Under the pieces are notes generated by a model. That model was given only the letters and a program-made list of their open reading frames with translations. It was not told where the DNA came from and did not search any database. This document shows, piece after piece, positions 44,743 to 58,300 of a DNA stretch of 64,000 nucleotides (positions are counted from its first letter, which is position 1; each line of letters begins with the position of its first letter). The DNA is taken from contig NC_087065.1 in NCBI RefSeq assembly GCF_963678635.1, forward strand, positions 16,226,572 through 16,290,571, given 5' to 3'. The stretch is from Symsagittifera roscoffensis (taxonomy: Eukaryota > Xenacoelomorpha > Acoela > Convolutidae). The position numbers and the translations under genes are program-made.

Positions 44743-46076
44743 TTTTAAGTTGCTTGAATGTTTTGAGACGCGACAATTTTTCAATTGCTTCAGTTTTCTT
44801 TATAAGTGGTTTGGTTCCCTCACTGTTGATAGTGAAACCTAACCACTCAACTTGCTTGCATGCGAACTTACACTTGTCCAACAAAATTGCAAGATTCTCC
44901 TCGTCAATTTTTGTTAGCACCGTTTGGAGTTTTTGGCGATGTGTCTCGATCGTTCCTTTTGTTACAATTAGAATATCTTCTAGATATGCGTAAGTATTAT
45001 TGCTATTTGTGAGTGTTAAATTCACTGCTTATTGAAATGCTGCCGGAATATCCGTAAGGCCGTAAAATTTTGTTTGAAATTGGTATGTTCCTGTAGCATT
45101 TCCGCCAATGAGACTAAAATTGCATTGTTCTCTTGTTGTTTTATCCAGCGGGATTTGTGAATATGCTTATTGTAAATCGAGTGTAGTGAATAGTGTTTGG
45201 TTTGACTTGTCTGATTTCACCAATTGTGCGATATTGTCCAGAAGGAGAATTATGATTGGCATTTGATATTTGTTTTTGAGTTTGTATTTGTTAATTTTTT
45301 TGGAATCTAGGGCCAGTTTGACCGTTTGGTCCTTTTTAACTGTGATAACTATTTGGCTGATAAATTCTTTGTCTGAGCACTTATCGAACTTGATAATGTG
45401 TTTTTGATCAATCAACTTGTTTAGTTCCACTTCGATCCTTTCTTGTAGATGTATTGGTATACGTCTGCACTTTTGTTGTACCGATTCAAAGTCTCTATTG
45501 AATTGTGTTTTCATTACGTGGTGTTTTGACTTTCCTATTCTTACGCATAATTGTTGAAAATTATCCTTGACCCATTGTTTAATTTCATGGTTTGATTTGT
45601 CGCTTCGTTGTACCGTGAGTACCTTTTGGGTTTGCTTGTCCTGAATTAGATTAACGCCGATGCGTGGTAATAGATTCCGTCCTATTATATTTGCTTTGTG
45701 GTTGTCCACTAAAATGAACGGAGCTGTTTGTACTTTCCATCCTTCCGACTCAATCGTAACTATTAGCCTTCCTTTAGGATGATTTGATTCACCGTTGTAA
45801 CCCGCTAAATTTCTGGCTGTATCCTCCGGGGGGATGTTTTTGAACACTGCCGTTTGATCATTTTGTTGTATTCGTTGAGCAGTTTTTTCGTTTAGAAAAG
45901 ACATCGGGCTGCCCGAATCAGCAATCGCGAATAATTCTGTTGTATTCGTCTTGAATTTAACAATGTGGCCATTTAAATTGTCTTTGGATATTGTTTTTGT
46001 GTTTTTGATTTCGAATGATTCCGATATTGCCATTACGGAAAATTCGTCTATGTGGTAGTTCTCCCAAACATTGTTT
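44743..46076 (-). mobile_element. Captured Gypsy piece in composite repeat, copy 1
   Basis: A 1.33-kb fragment corresponds to about 39820-41150 of Gypsy fossil 2 (protease to mid reverse transcriptase, including AYLEDILIVTKG). It is flanked on the left by satellite sequence (AAACTACC) and on the right by the GAGCGGTTT array. It is a truncated fossil piece without LTRs. Confidence 0.9.
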
Positions 46077-47280
46077 GCGGTGATTTTTGAACGGTTTTTC
46101 AAGCAAGATTTGAGCGGTTTTTGAGCGGTCTTATAAAGAAAACCGATTAAAACCCGAGTCGAGATTTTTCACCTAATTTGAAGCAAGATTTTGAGCGTAA
46201 TTGTCTAAAAAAATCGCTCAAATCTTGCGCGGTTTTCGAGCGGTTTTTTTAGATAAACCGTTCAAAAACCGCTCAAACCGCTCATTCTGAAGCAAGATTT
46301 TGAGCGTAATTGTCTAAAAAAACCACTCAAACCACTCAAATCTTACATATTTTCCAGTGGTTATTTTGCTCGAGCATTTGAAAAAAGTCGCTCACATTGT
46401 TTTTGGTCAAGACATTGAAAAAAATATTGCTTGATTTGAGAACGGTTAAGCACTTTTTTAAGTTGTAGATAGTATTTCAACTGCACCTTAGCGTGGGTTG
46501 ACCAAAAATGCTTATCCTACAATTTCCATATATGAAAAAATGCTTGTCCTACAATTTTTTACGGTTTAATAGACTCAGAAAATTGTAAAAAAAAACTCTA
46601 GGATAAGCGTTTTTTCATATATAGAAATTGTAGAAAAAACATTTTTTCATATATGGAAATTGTAGGATAAACACTTTTTCATATATGGAAATTGTAGGAT
46701 AAACATTTTCTCATAGATAGAATTTGTAATATAAGCATTTTATCATAAATGGAAACTGTAAGACAAGCATTTTTTCAAATATGGAAATTGTACGAGAAGC
46801 ATTTTTTCATATATGGAAACTGTAAGATAAGCTTTTTTGGAAACTCAAATGAGGCTCAATTAGCGTTTAAACTTACCCATAAGACGTGCAATCTCTGAAC
46901 AGAGAAGAGAACCAACAGAAAAACCAGAGGGTTTTAGAGGTTGGAACCTCAAACTCTTCATTATCTGTAGGCAAATCTCCTCAACTCTTGAGAGAGCAAA
47001 AACTTCCTAAGCCTACTCCTAGATGAACCAAAACCATAAAGGAGGAGTTGTCTCAAACGCCAAAAAACCTGTTTTCCTGATGGAAACATTCTCCAAGCAT
47101 ACATATTCCAGTTGTGATCCGCAAGTTCTGTCATCAGCATAAATTCATTTCCTATAAAAAAACAAAATTTAACACGTGCGAGAAAACAGAGAATATTCAA
47201 CACGTACGTAATTAATGTTCATTGATATGATTTCTGATCCAAATTCAGAACTACTCGAATGCAAAAATATGTATTTTTAA
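46077..47280. repeat. Composite repeat unit 2: GAGCGGTTT array, spacer, minisatellite, block D
   Basis: GAGCGGTTT array 46079-46360, spacer to 46500, minisatellite C 46500-46825, block D 46826-47280. The order is the same as in unit 1, but the GAGCGGTTT array is much shorter. Confidence 0.8.
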
Positions 47281-47457
47281 GGCCACCATCGGAATCATAT
47301 ATGAGATTACTGGGTCAGAAGTCAGCCAAGCGACGGCGCTCAGAAGCAGAATACTGCACTGATTTACAATGTAAAATAGGGCAGTAATGTGCTTCTCGGT
47401 GCCATCGATTGGCTGACTTCCGACCCAGTTATCTCATATAAGATTCCGATGGTGGCC
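47281..47457. mobile_element. MITE E in composite repeat, copy 2
   Basis: The same element in the second unit, flanked on both sides by TTTAA, a 5-bp target-site duplication. It shares its insertion site with the other copies, so it was multiplied with the composite unit rather than by transposition. Confidence 0.85.
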
Positions 47458-47957
47458 TTTAAAGTTAACATTTCTGCATAGGTCAGATTGTACAACTAAG
47501 CTGTTGTTATTTGAAAATACTGAAATCAAAAACTAAGCACTTCCAGGTACTAATAACAAGTAAAACAATGCATTATCAACCCCAAATAGGCAGCGCTGTC
47601 TTTCAAACGTATGAAAACTCGAACAAAAAAATCACCACAGTGCAAATTCGCTTCTGCAACGACAACTAACCCGGTAGAGCTGATGAATGGAACAACAATG
47701 AACATCAAGATGACCTAACTAGCCACACAATTTCCTGAAAAATGAAACAAATTGTACCACAAAAAGATCGCATCAAAGATAAACACAAAGAATGACATTT
47801 TTCAGAAGACCAAAATCAAAAACAACCTGGTACTCCATTGAACCTTTAGCATACCCACAACGCATTAACAACCCAAAAAAGCGTCGCTGTGTTTTTCAAA
47901 TATGTCAAAACGGAAGAAACATTCAGTAGCCAAGACCAGAAGCTCCTGGAAACTACC
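47458..47957. repeat. Satellite piece F, unit 2
   Basis: A 500-bp satellite piece ends CTCCTGGAAACTACC at the Gypsy junction. It is more complete than the unit 1 piece. Confidence 0.8.
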
Positions 47958-49292
47958 TTTTAAGTTGCTTGAATGTTTTGAGACGCGACAATTTTTCAAT
48001 TGCTTCAGTTTTCTTTATAAGTGGTTTGGTTCTCTCACTGTTGATAGTGAAACCTAACCACTCAACTTGCTTGCATGCGAACTTACACTTGTCCAACGAA
48101 ATTGCAAGATTCTCCTCGTCAAGTTTTGTTAGCACCGTTTGGAGTTTTTGGCGATGTTTCTCGATCGTTCCTTTTGTTACAATTAGAATATCGTCTAGAT
48201 ATGCGTAAGTATTATTGCAATTTGTGAGTGTTAAATTCACTGCTTATTGAAATGCTGCCGGCATATCCGTAAGGCCGTAAAATTTTGTTTGTAATTGGTA
48301 TGTTCCTGTAGCATTTCCGCCAATGAGACTAAAGTTGCATTGTTCTCTTGTTGTTTTATCCAGCGGGATTTGTGAATATGCTTATTGTAAATCGAGTGTA
48401 GTGAATAGTGTTTGGTTTGACTTGTCTGATTTCACCAATTGTGCGATATTGTCCAAAAGGAGAATTATGATTGGCATTTGATATTTGTTTTTGAGTTTGT
48501 ATTTGTTAATTTTTTTTGGAATCTAGGGCCAGTTTGACCGTTTGGTACTTTTTAACTGTGATAACTATTGGGCTGATAAATTGTTTGTCTGAGCACTTAT
48601 CGAGCTTGATAATGTGTTTTTGATCAATCAACTTGTTTAGTTCCACTTCGATCCTTTCTTGTAGATGTATTGGTATACGTCTGCACTTTTGTTGTACCGA
48701 TTCAAAGTCTCTATTGAATTGTGTTTTCATTACGTGGTGTTTTGACTTTCCTATTCTTACGCATAATTGTTGAAAATTATCCTTGACCCATTGTTTAATT
48801 TCATGGTTTGATTTGTCGCTTCGTTGTACCGTGAGTACCTTTTGGGTTTGCTTGTCCTGAATTAGATTAATGCCGATGCGTGATAATAGATTCCGTCCTA
48901 TTATATTTGCTTTGTGGTTGTCCACTAAATTGAACGGAGCTGTTTTTACTTTCCATCCTTCCGACTCAATCGTAACTATTAGCCTTCCTTTAGGATGATT
49001 TGATTCACCGTTGTAACCCGCTAAATTTCTGGCTGTATCCTCCGGGGGGATGTTTTTGAACACTGCCGTTTGATCATTTTGTTGTATTCGTTGAGCAGTT
49101 TTTTTGTTTAGAAAAGACATCGGGCTGCCCGAATCAGCAATCGCGAATAATTCTGTTGTATTCGTCTTCAATTTAACAATGTGGCCATTTAAATTGTCTT
49201 TGGATATTGTTTTTGTGTTTTTGATTTCGAATGATTCCGATATTGCCATTACGGAAAACTCGTCTATGTGGTAGTTCTCCCAAACATTGTTT
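47958..49292 (-). mobile_element. Captured Gypsy piece in composite repeat, copy 2
   Basis: Both junctions are the same as in copy 1, with only a few percent difference in sequence. A fossil piece. Confidence 0.9.
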
Positions 49293-50195
49293 GCGGTGAT
49301 TTTTGAACGGTTTTTCAAGCAAGATTTGAGCGGTTTTTGAGCGGTCTTATAAAGAAAACCAATTAAAACCCGCGTCGAGATTTTTCACCTAATTTGAAGC
49401 AAGATTTGAGCGGTTTGAGCGGTTTTCTGAGACAATTACGCTCAAAATCTTGCTTCTAAATGAGCGCGGTTCGAGCAATTTTTGAACGGTTTGTCTAAAA
49501 AAACCGCTCAAAAACCTTGCAAGATTTGAACGGTTTTTTAGATAAACCGCTCAAAATCGTTCAAATCTTGCACGGTTTTTGAGCGGTTTTTTTTAGATAA
49601 ACCGTTCAAAAACCGCTCAAACCGCTCATTCTGAGGCAAGATTTTGAGTGTAATTGTCTAAAAAAAACCGCTCAAACCGCTCAAATCTTGCGCGGTTTTT
49701 TTTAGATAAATCGTTCAAAAACCGCTCATTTTGAAGCAAGATTTTGAGCGTAATTGTCTAAAAAAACCACTCAAACCAATCAAATCTTACATATTTTCCA
49801 GTGGTTATTTTGCTCGAGCATTTGAAAAAAGTCGCTCACATTGTTTTTGGTCAAGACATTGAAAAAAATATTGCTTGATTTGAGAACGGTTAAGCACTTT
49901 TTTAAGTTGTAGATAGTATTTCAACTGCACCTTAGCGTGGGTTGACCAAAAATGCTTATCCTACAATTTCCATATATGAAAAAATGCTTGTCCTACAATT
50001 TTTTACGGTTTAATAGACTCAGAAAATTGTAAAAAAAAAACTCTAGGATAAGCGTTTTTTCATATATAGAAATTGTAGAAAAAACATTTTTTCATATATG
50101 GAAATTGTAGGATAAACACTTTTTCATATATGGAAATTGTAGGATAAACATTTTTTCATAGATAGAAATTGTAATATAAGCATTTTATCATAAAT
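49293..50195. repeat. Composite repeat unit 3: GAGCGGTTT array, spacer and minisatellite
   Basis: GAGCGGTTT array 49293-49790, spacer, then minisatellite C to 50195, where it is cut and fused to the shortened Gypsy piece. Confidence 0.8.
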
Positions 50196-50828
50196 TGGTA
50201 GATGTATTGGTATACGTCTGCACTTTTGTTGTACCGATTCAAAGTCTCTATTGAATTGTGTTTTCATTACGTGGTGTTTTGACTTTTCTATTCTTACGCA
50301 TAATTGTTGAAAATTATCCTTGACCCATTGTTTAATTTCATGGTTTGATTTGTCGATTCGTTGTACCGTGAGTACCTTTTGGGTTTGCTTGTCCTGAATT
50401 AGATTAATGCCGATGCGTGGTTATAGATTCCGTCCTATTATATTTGCTTTGTGGTTGTCCACTAAAATGAACGGAGCTGTTTTTACTTTCCGTCCTTCCG
50501 ACTCAATCGTAACTATTAGCCTTCCTTTAGGATGATTTGATTCACCGTTGTAACCCGCTAAATTTCTGGCTGTTACCTCCGGGGGGATGTTTTTGAACAC
50601 TGCCGTTTGATCATTTTGTTGTATTCGTTGAGCAGTTTTTTCGTTTAGAAAAGACATCGGGCTGCCCGAATCAGCAATCGCGAATAATTCTGTTGTATTC
50701 GTCTTCAATTTAACAATGTGGCCATTTAAATTGTCTTTGGATATTGTTTTTGTGTTTTTGATTTCGAATGATTCCGATATTGCCATTACGGAAAATTCGT
50801 CTATGTGGTAGTTCTCCCAAACATTGTT
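50196..50828 (-). mobile_element. Captured Gypsy piece in composite repeat, copy 3 (shortened)
   Basis: It keeps the same right junction, but on the left it is joined directly to the minisatellite C array. The exon-like block, MITE, satellite piece and half of the Gypsy piece are missing in between. Confidence 0.9.
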
Positions 50829-52169
50829 TGCGGTGATTTTTGAACGGTTTTTCAAGCAAGATTTGAGCGGTTTTTGAGCGGTCTTATAAAGAAAACCAAT
50901 TAAAACCCGCGTCGAGATTTTTCACCTAATTTGAAGCAAGATTTGAGCGGTTTGAGCGGTTTTTTTAGACAATTACGCTCAAAATCTTGCTTCAAAATGA
51001 GCGGTTTGAGCGGTTTTTGAGCGGTTTTTTTAGATAAACCATTCAAAAACCGTTCAAACCGCTCATTTTGAAGCAAGATTTTGAGCGTAATTGTCTAAAA
51101 AAATTGCTCAAATCTTGCGCGGTTTTCGAGCGGTTTTTTTAGATAAACCGTTCAAAAACCGCTCAAACCGCTCATTCTGAAGCAAGATTTTGAGTGTAAT
51201 TGTCTAAAAAAACCGCTCAAACCGCTCAAATCTTACATATTTTCCAGTGGTTATTTTGCTCGAGCTTTTGAAAAAAGTCGCTCACATTGTTTTTGGTCAA
51301 GACATTGAAAAAAATATTGCTTGATTTGAGAACGGTTAAGCACTTTTTTAAGTTGTAGATAGTATTTCAACTGCACCTTAGCGTGGGTTGACCAAAAATG
51401 CTTATCCTACAATTTCCATATATGAAAAAATGCTTGTCCTACAATTTTTTACGGTTTAATAGACTCAGAAAATTGTAAAAAAAAAACTCTAGGATAAGCG
51501 TTTTTTCATATATAGAAATTGTAGAAAAAACATTTTTTCATATATGGAAATTGTAGGATAAACACTTTTTCATATATGGAAATTGTAGGATAAACATTTT
51601 CTCATAGATAGAATTTGTAATATAAGCATTTTATCATAAATGGAAACTGTAAGACAAGCATTTTTTCAAATATGGAAATTGTACGAGAAGCATTTTTTCA
51701 TATATGGAAACTGTAAGATAAGCTTTTTTGGAAACTCAAATGAGGCTCAATTAGCGTTTAAACTTACCCATAAGACGTGCAATCTCTGAACAGAGAAGAG
51801 AACCAACAGAAAAACCAGAGGGTTTTAGAGGTTGGAACCTCAAACTCTTCATTATCTGTAGGCAAATCTCCTCAACTCTTGAGAGAGCAAAAACTTCCTA
51901 AGCCTACTCCTAGATGAACCAAAACCATAAAGGAGGAGTTGTCTCAAACGCCAAAAAACCTGTTTTCCTGATGGAAACATTCTCCAAGCATACATACTCC
52001 AGTTGTGATCCGCAAGTTCTGTCATCAGCATAAATTCATTTCCTATAAAAAACAAAATTTAACACGTGCGAGAAAACAGAAAATATTCAACACGTACGTA
52101 ATTAATGTTCATTGATATGATTTCTGATCCAAATTCAGAACTACTCGAATGCAAAAATATCTATTTTAA
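50829..52169. repeat. Composite repeat unit 4: GAGCGGTTT array, spacer, minisatellite, block D
   Basis: GAGCGGTTT array 50830-51235, spacer, minisatellite C 51395-51720, block D 51717-52169. It is closest to unit 2. Confidence 0.8.
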
Positions 52170-52346
52170 GGCCACCATCGGAATCATATATGAGATTACT
52201 GGGTCAGAAGTCAGCCAAGCGACGGCGCTCAGAAGCAGAATACTGCACTGATTTACAATGTAAAATAGGGCAGTAATGTGCTTCTCGGCGCCATCGATTG
52301 GCTGACTTCCGACCCAGTCATCTCATATAAGATTCCGATGGTGGCC
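52170..52346. mobile_element. MITE E in composite repeat, copy 3
   Basis: This is the third copy of the MITE, again with TTTAA flanks. The 722-bp satellite array starts directly behind it. Confidence 0.85.
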
Positions 52347-55300
52347 TTTAAAGTTAACATTTCTGCATAGGTCAGATTGTACAACTAAGCTGTTGTTATT
52401 TGAAAATACTGAAATCCAAAACTAAGCACTTCCAGGTACTAATAACAAGTATAACAATGCATTATCAACCCCAAATAGGCAGCGCTGTCTTTCAAACGTA
52501 TGAAAACTCGAACAGAAAAATCACCACAGCGCAAATTCGCTTCTGCAACGACAACTAACCCGGTAGAGCTGATGAATGGAACAACAATGAACATCAAGAT
52601 GACCTAACTAGCCACACAATTTCCTGAAAAATGAAACAAATTGTACCACAAAAAGATCGCATCAAGGATAAATACAAAGAATGACATTTTTCAGAAGACC
52701 AAAATCAAAAACAACCTGGTACTCCATTGAACTTTTAGCATACCCACAACGCATTAACAACCCAAAAAAGCGTCGCTGTGTATTTCAAATATGTCAAAAC
52801 TGAAGAAACATTCAGTAGCCAAGACCAGAAGCTCCTGGAAACTACCAATTTGTGACAACTTTATTGAGACAAAAACACTCCAGCGCAAACTCACTTGAGC
52901 AACGACCACTACCCCAGTAGAACTGAATAAATGAATAAAAATGAACACAGCAAAATGATAACATCAGCCAGACACTGATCAAAAATGGAAAAACTTGTAA
53001 CGAGAAAAACCGCATCACTGATAGGCACATAAAAAGACACGATTCCACAGAAAAAACTGAAATCAAAACTAAGCACTCCCAGGTACTAAAAACAAGTGAA
53101 CAATGCATTATCAACCCAAAAAGGCAGCTCTGTCTTTCAAATTTGTGAAAACTCAAGGAATGTCTGGTAGTCAAGACCAAAAAGAAAAAAAACTGCCAGC
53201 ACTGTGACGACAGCTTTTTTCGGACCAAAAACCACCACAGCGCAAATTCGCTTCTGCAACGACAACTAACCCGGTAGAGCTGATGAATGGAGCAACAATG
53301 ATCATCAAGATGACCTTACTAGCCACACAATTTCCTGAAAAATGAAAAAAACTGTACCACAAAAATCGCATCAAGGATGAACAAAAAAAAGACATATTTC
53401 AGAAACAAAAATTCCAATCTCAAAAACTTAGTACTCCCATGAACCTTCAACAAAACCAAAAAACATAAAAAAAACCCCAAAAAAACGTCGCTTTGTATTT
53501 CAAAGATGTCAGAACTGAAGAAACATTCAGTAGCCAAGACCAGAAGCTCGTGGAAACTACCAATTTGCGACAACTTTATTGAAACAAAAACACTCCAGCG
53601 CAAATTCACTTGTGCAACGACCACTTCCCCAGTAGAACTGAACAAATGAATAAAAATGAGCACATCGAAATGATAATATCAGCCAGACACTGTGATCAAA
53701 AATGGAAAAACTTGTAACGAGAAAAACCGCATCACTGATAGACACATAAAAAGACATGATTCCGCAGAAAAAAACTGAAATCAATTATTAAGCACTCCCA
53801 GTTACCATAAACAAGTGAACCATGCATTATCAACCCAAAAGCAGCTCTGTCTTTCAAATTTGTGAAAACTCAAGGAATGTCTGGTAGTAAAGACCAAAAA
53901 GAAAGAAAAACTGCCAGCACTGTGACGACAACTTTTTTCCGGACAAAAAAACCACCACAACGCAAATCCGCTTCTGCAACGACAACTAACCCGGTAGAGC
54001 TGATGAATGCAGCAACAATGAACATCAAGATGACCTAACTAACCACACAATTTCCTGAAAAATGAAAAAAACTGTACCACAAAAAATCGCTTCAAGGATG
54101 AACAAAAAAAAGACATATTTCAGAAACAAAAATTCCAAAATCAAAAACTTAGTACTCCCATGAACCTTCAACAAAACCAAAAAACATTAAAAACCCAAAA
54201 AAAACGTCGCTTTGTATTTCAAAGATGTCAGAACTGAAGAAACATTCAGTAGCCAAGACCAGAAGCTCGTGGAAACTACCAATTTGCGACAACTTTATTG
54301 AAACAAAAACACTCCAGCGCAAATTCACTTGTGCAACGACCACTACCCCAGTAGAACTGAACAAATGAATAAAAATGAGCACATCGAAATGATAATATCA
54401 GCCAGACACTGTGATCAAAAATGGAAAAACTTGTAACGAGAAAAACCGCATCACTGATAGACACATAAAAAGACATGATTCCGCAGAAGAAAACTGAAAT
54501 CAATTATTAAGCACTCCCAGTTACCATAAACAAGTGAACCATGCATTATCAACCCAAAAAAGCAGCTCTGTCTTTCAAATTTGTGAAAACTCAAGGAATG
54601 TCTGGTAGTAAAGACCAAAAAGAAAGAAAAACTGCCAGCACTGTGACGACAACTTTTTTCCGGACAAAAAAAACCACCACAACGCAAATCCGCTTCTGCA
54701 ACGACAACTAACCCGGTAGAGCTGATGAATGCAGCAACAATGAACATCAAGATGACCTAACTAGCCACACAATTTCCTGAAAAATGAAAAAAATTGTACC
54801 ACAAAAAATCGCATCAAGGCTGAACAAAAAAAAGACATGTTTCAGAAACAAAAAGTCCAAAATCAAAAATTTAGTACTCCCATGAACCTTCAGCAAAACC
54901 ATAACGCATTAACAACCCAAAAAATACGTCGCTTTGTATTTCAAAGATGTCATAACTTAAGAAACATTCAGTAGCCAAGACCAGAAGCTCGTGGAAACTA
55001 CCAATTTGTGACAACTTTATTGAGACAAAAACACTCCAGCGCAAACTCACTTGTGCAACGACCACTACCCCAGTAGAACTGAACAAATGAATAAAAATGA
55101 GCACATCGAAATGATAATATCAGCCAGACACTGTGATCAAAAATGGAAAAACTTGTAACGAGAAAAACCGCATCACTGATAGACACATAAAAAGACATGA
55201 TTCCGCAGAAAAAAACTGAAATCAATTATTAAGCACTCCCAGTTACCATAAACAAGTGAACAATGCATTATCAACCCAAAAAAGCAGCTCTGTCTTTCAA

Positions 55301-58300
55301 ATTTGTGAAAACTAAAGGAATGTCTGGTAGTAAAGACCAAAAAGAAAAAAAAACTGCCAGCACTGTGACGACAACTTTTGTCCGGACAAAAAAAACCACC
55401 ACAACGCAAATCCGCTTCTGCAACGACAACTAACCCGGTAGAACTGATGAATCCAGCAACAATGATCATCAAGATGGCCTAACTAGCCACACAATTTCCT
55501 GAAAAATGAAAAAAATTGTACCACAAAAAATCGCATCAAGGCTCAACAAAAAAAAGACATGTTTCAGAAACAAAAATTCCAAAATCAAAAATTTAGTACT
55601 CCCATGAACCTTCAGCAAAACCACAACGCATTAACAACCCAAAAAATACGTCGCTTTGTATTTCAAAGATGTCAAAACTTAAGAAACATTCAGTAGCCAA
55701 GACCAGAAGCTCGTGGAAACTACCAATTTGTGACAACTTTATTGAGACAAAAACACTCCAGCGCAAACTCACTTGTGCAACGACCACTACCCCAGTAGAA
55801 CTGAACAAATGAATAAAAATGAGCACATCGAAAAGATAATATCAGCCAGACACTGTGATCAAAAATGGAAAAACTTGTAACGAGAAAAACCGCATCACTG
55901 ATAGACACATAAAAAGACATGATTCCGCAGAAAAAAACTGAAATCAATTATTAAGCACTCCCAGTTACCATAAACAAGTGAATAATGCATTATCATCCCA
56001 AAAAAGCAGCTGTCTTTCAAATTTGTGAAAACTCAAGGAAAGTCTGGTAGTAAAGACCAAAAAGAAAGAAAAACTGCCAGCACTGTGACGACAACTTTTT
56101 TCCGGACAAAAAAACCACCACAACGCAAATCCGCTTCTGCAACGACAACTAACCCGGTAGAGCTGATGAATGCAGCAACAATGAACATCAAGATGACCTA
56201 ACTAGCCACACAATTTCCTGAAAAATGAAAAAAATTGTACCACAAAAAATCGCATCAAGGCTGAACAAAAAAAAGACATGTTTCAGAAACCAAAATTCCA
56301 AAATCAAAAATTTAGTGCTCCCATGAACCTTCAGCAAAACCACAACGCATTAACAACCCAAAAAATACGTCGCTTTGTGTTTCAAAGATGTCAAAACTTA
56401 AGAAACATTCAGTAGCCAAGACCAGAAGCTCGTGGAAACTACCAATTTGTTACAACTTTATTGAGACAAAAACACTCCAGCGCAAACTCACTTGTGCAAC
56501 GACCACTACCCCAGTAGAACTGAACAAATGAATAAAAATGAGCACATCAAAATGATAATATCAGCCAGACACTGTGATCAAAAATGGAAAAACTTGTAAC
56601 GAGAAAAACCGCATCACTGATAGACACATAAAAAGACATGATTCCGCAGAAAAAAACTGAAATCAATTATTAAGTACTCCCAGTTACCATAAACAAGTGA
56701 ACAATGCATTATCAACCCAAAAAAGCAGCTCTGTCTTTCAAACTTGTGAAAACTCAAGGAATGTCTGGTAGTAAAGACCAAAAAGAAAGAAAAACTGCCA
56801 GCACTGTGACGACAACTTTTTTCCGGACAAAAATAACCACCACAACGCAAATCCGCTTCTGCAACGACAACTAACCCGGTAGAGCTGATGAATGCAGCAA
56901 CAATGAACATCAAGATGACCTAACTAGCCACACAATTTCCTGAAAAATGAAAAAAATTGTACCACAAAAAATCGCATCAAGGCTGAACAAAAAAAGACAT
57001 GTTTCAGAAACAAAAATTCCAAAATCAAAAATTTAGTACTCCCATGAACCTTCAGCAAAACCACAACGCATTAACAACCCAAAAAATACGTCGCTTTGTA
57101 TTTCAAAGATGTCAAAACTTAAGAAACATTCAGTAGCCAAGACCAGAAGCTCGTGGAAACTACCAATTTGTGACGACAACTTTTTTCGGATAAAAAAATT
57201 ACCACAGAGCAAATCCGCTTCTGCAACGATCGCTAACCAGTAGAACTGAAGAATGGAACAATAATGAACACATCAAGATGACCTAACTAGCCACACAATT
57301 TCCTGAAAAATGAAAAAAAATTGTACCACAAAAAATCGCATCAAGGCTGAACAAAAAAAAGACATGTTTCAGAAACAAAAAGTCCAAAATCAAAAATTTA
57401 GTACTCCCATGAACCTTCAGCAAAACCATAACGCATTAAAAACCCAAAAAATACGTCGCTTTGTATTTCAAAGATGTCAAAACTTAAGAAACATTCAGTA
57501 GCCAAGACCAGAAGCTCGTGGAAACTACCAATTTGTGACAACTTTATTGAGACAAAAACACTCCAGCGCAAACTCACTTGTGCAACGACCACTACCCCAG
57601 TAGAACTGAACAAATGAATAAAAATGAGCACATCGAAATGATAATATCAGCCAGACACTGTGATCAAAAATGGAAAAACTTGTAACGAGAAAAACCGCAT
57701 CACTGATAGACACATAAAAAGACATGATTCCGCAGAAAAAAACTGAAATCAATTATTAAGCACTCCCAGTTACCATAAACAAGTGAACAATGCATTATCA
57801 ACCCAAAAAAGCAGCTCTGTCTTTCAAATTTGTGAAAACTCAAGGAATGTCTGGTAGTAAAGACCAAAAAGAAAGAAAAACTGCCAGCACTGTGACGACA
57901 ACTTTTTTCCGGACAAAAAAAACCACCACAACGCAAATCCGCTTCTGCAACGACAACTAACCCGGTAGAGCTGATGAATGCAGCAACAATGAACATCAAG
58001 ATGACCTAACTAGCCACACAATTTCCTGAAAAATGAAAAAAATTGTACCACAAAAAATCGCATCAAGGCTGAACAAAAAAAAGACATGTTTCAGAAACAA
58101 AAAGTCCAAAATCAAAAATTTAGTACTCCCATGAACCTTCAGCAAAACCATAACGCATTAACAACCCAAAAAATACGTCGCTTTGTATTTCAAAGATGTC
58201 AAAACTTAAGAAACATTCAGTAGCCAAGACCAGAAGCTCGTGGAAACTACCAATTTGTGACAACTTTATTGAGACAAAAACACTCCAGCGCAAACTCACT

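Larger units (their letters stand above)
42486..52346. repeat. Composite higher-order repeat with captured Gypsy pieces
   Basis: The order on the + strand is: Gypsy piece, GAGCGGTTT array, spacer with TTTTCCAGTGGTTATTTTGC, ATTGTAGGATAAACA minisatellite, exon-like block, MITE, satellite piece, then again. Complete period about 3215 bp (Gypsy piece starts 44743 and 47958). Unit 1 lacks its Gypsy piece and begins at the Gypsy fossil 2 LTR; the third Gypsy copy is shortened. The identical junctions in all units show one assembly event followed by amplification. Confidence 0.85.
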
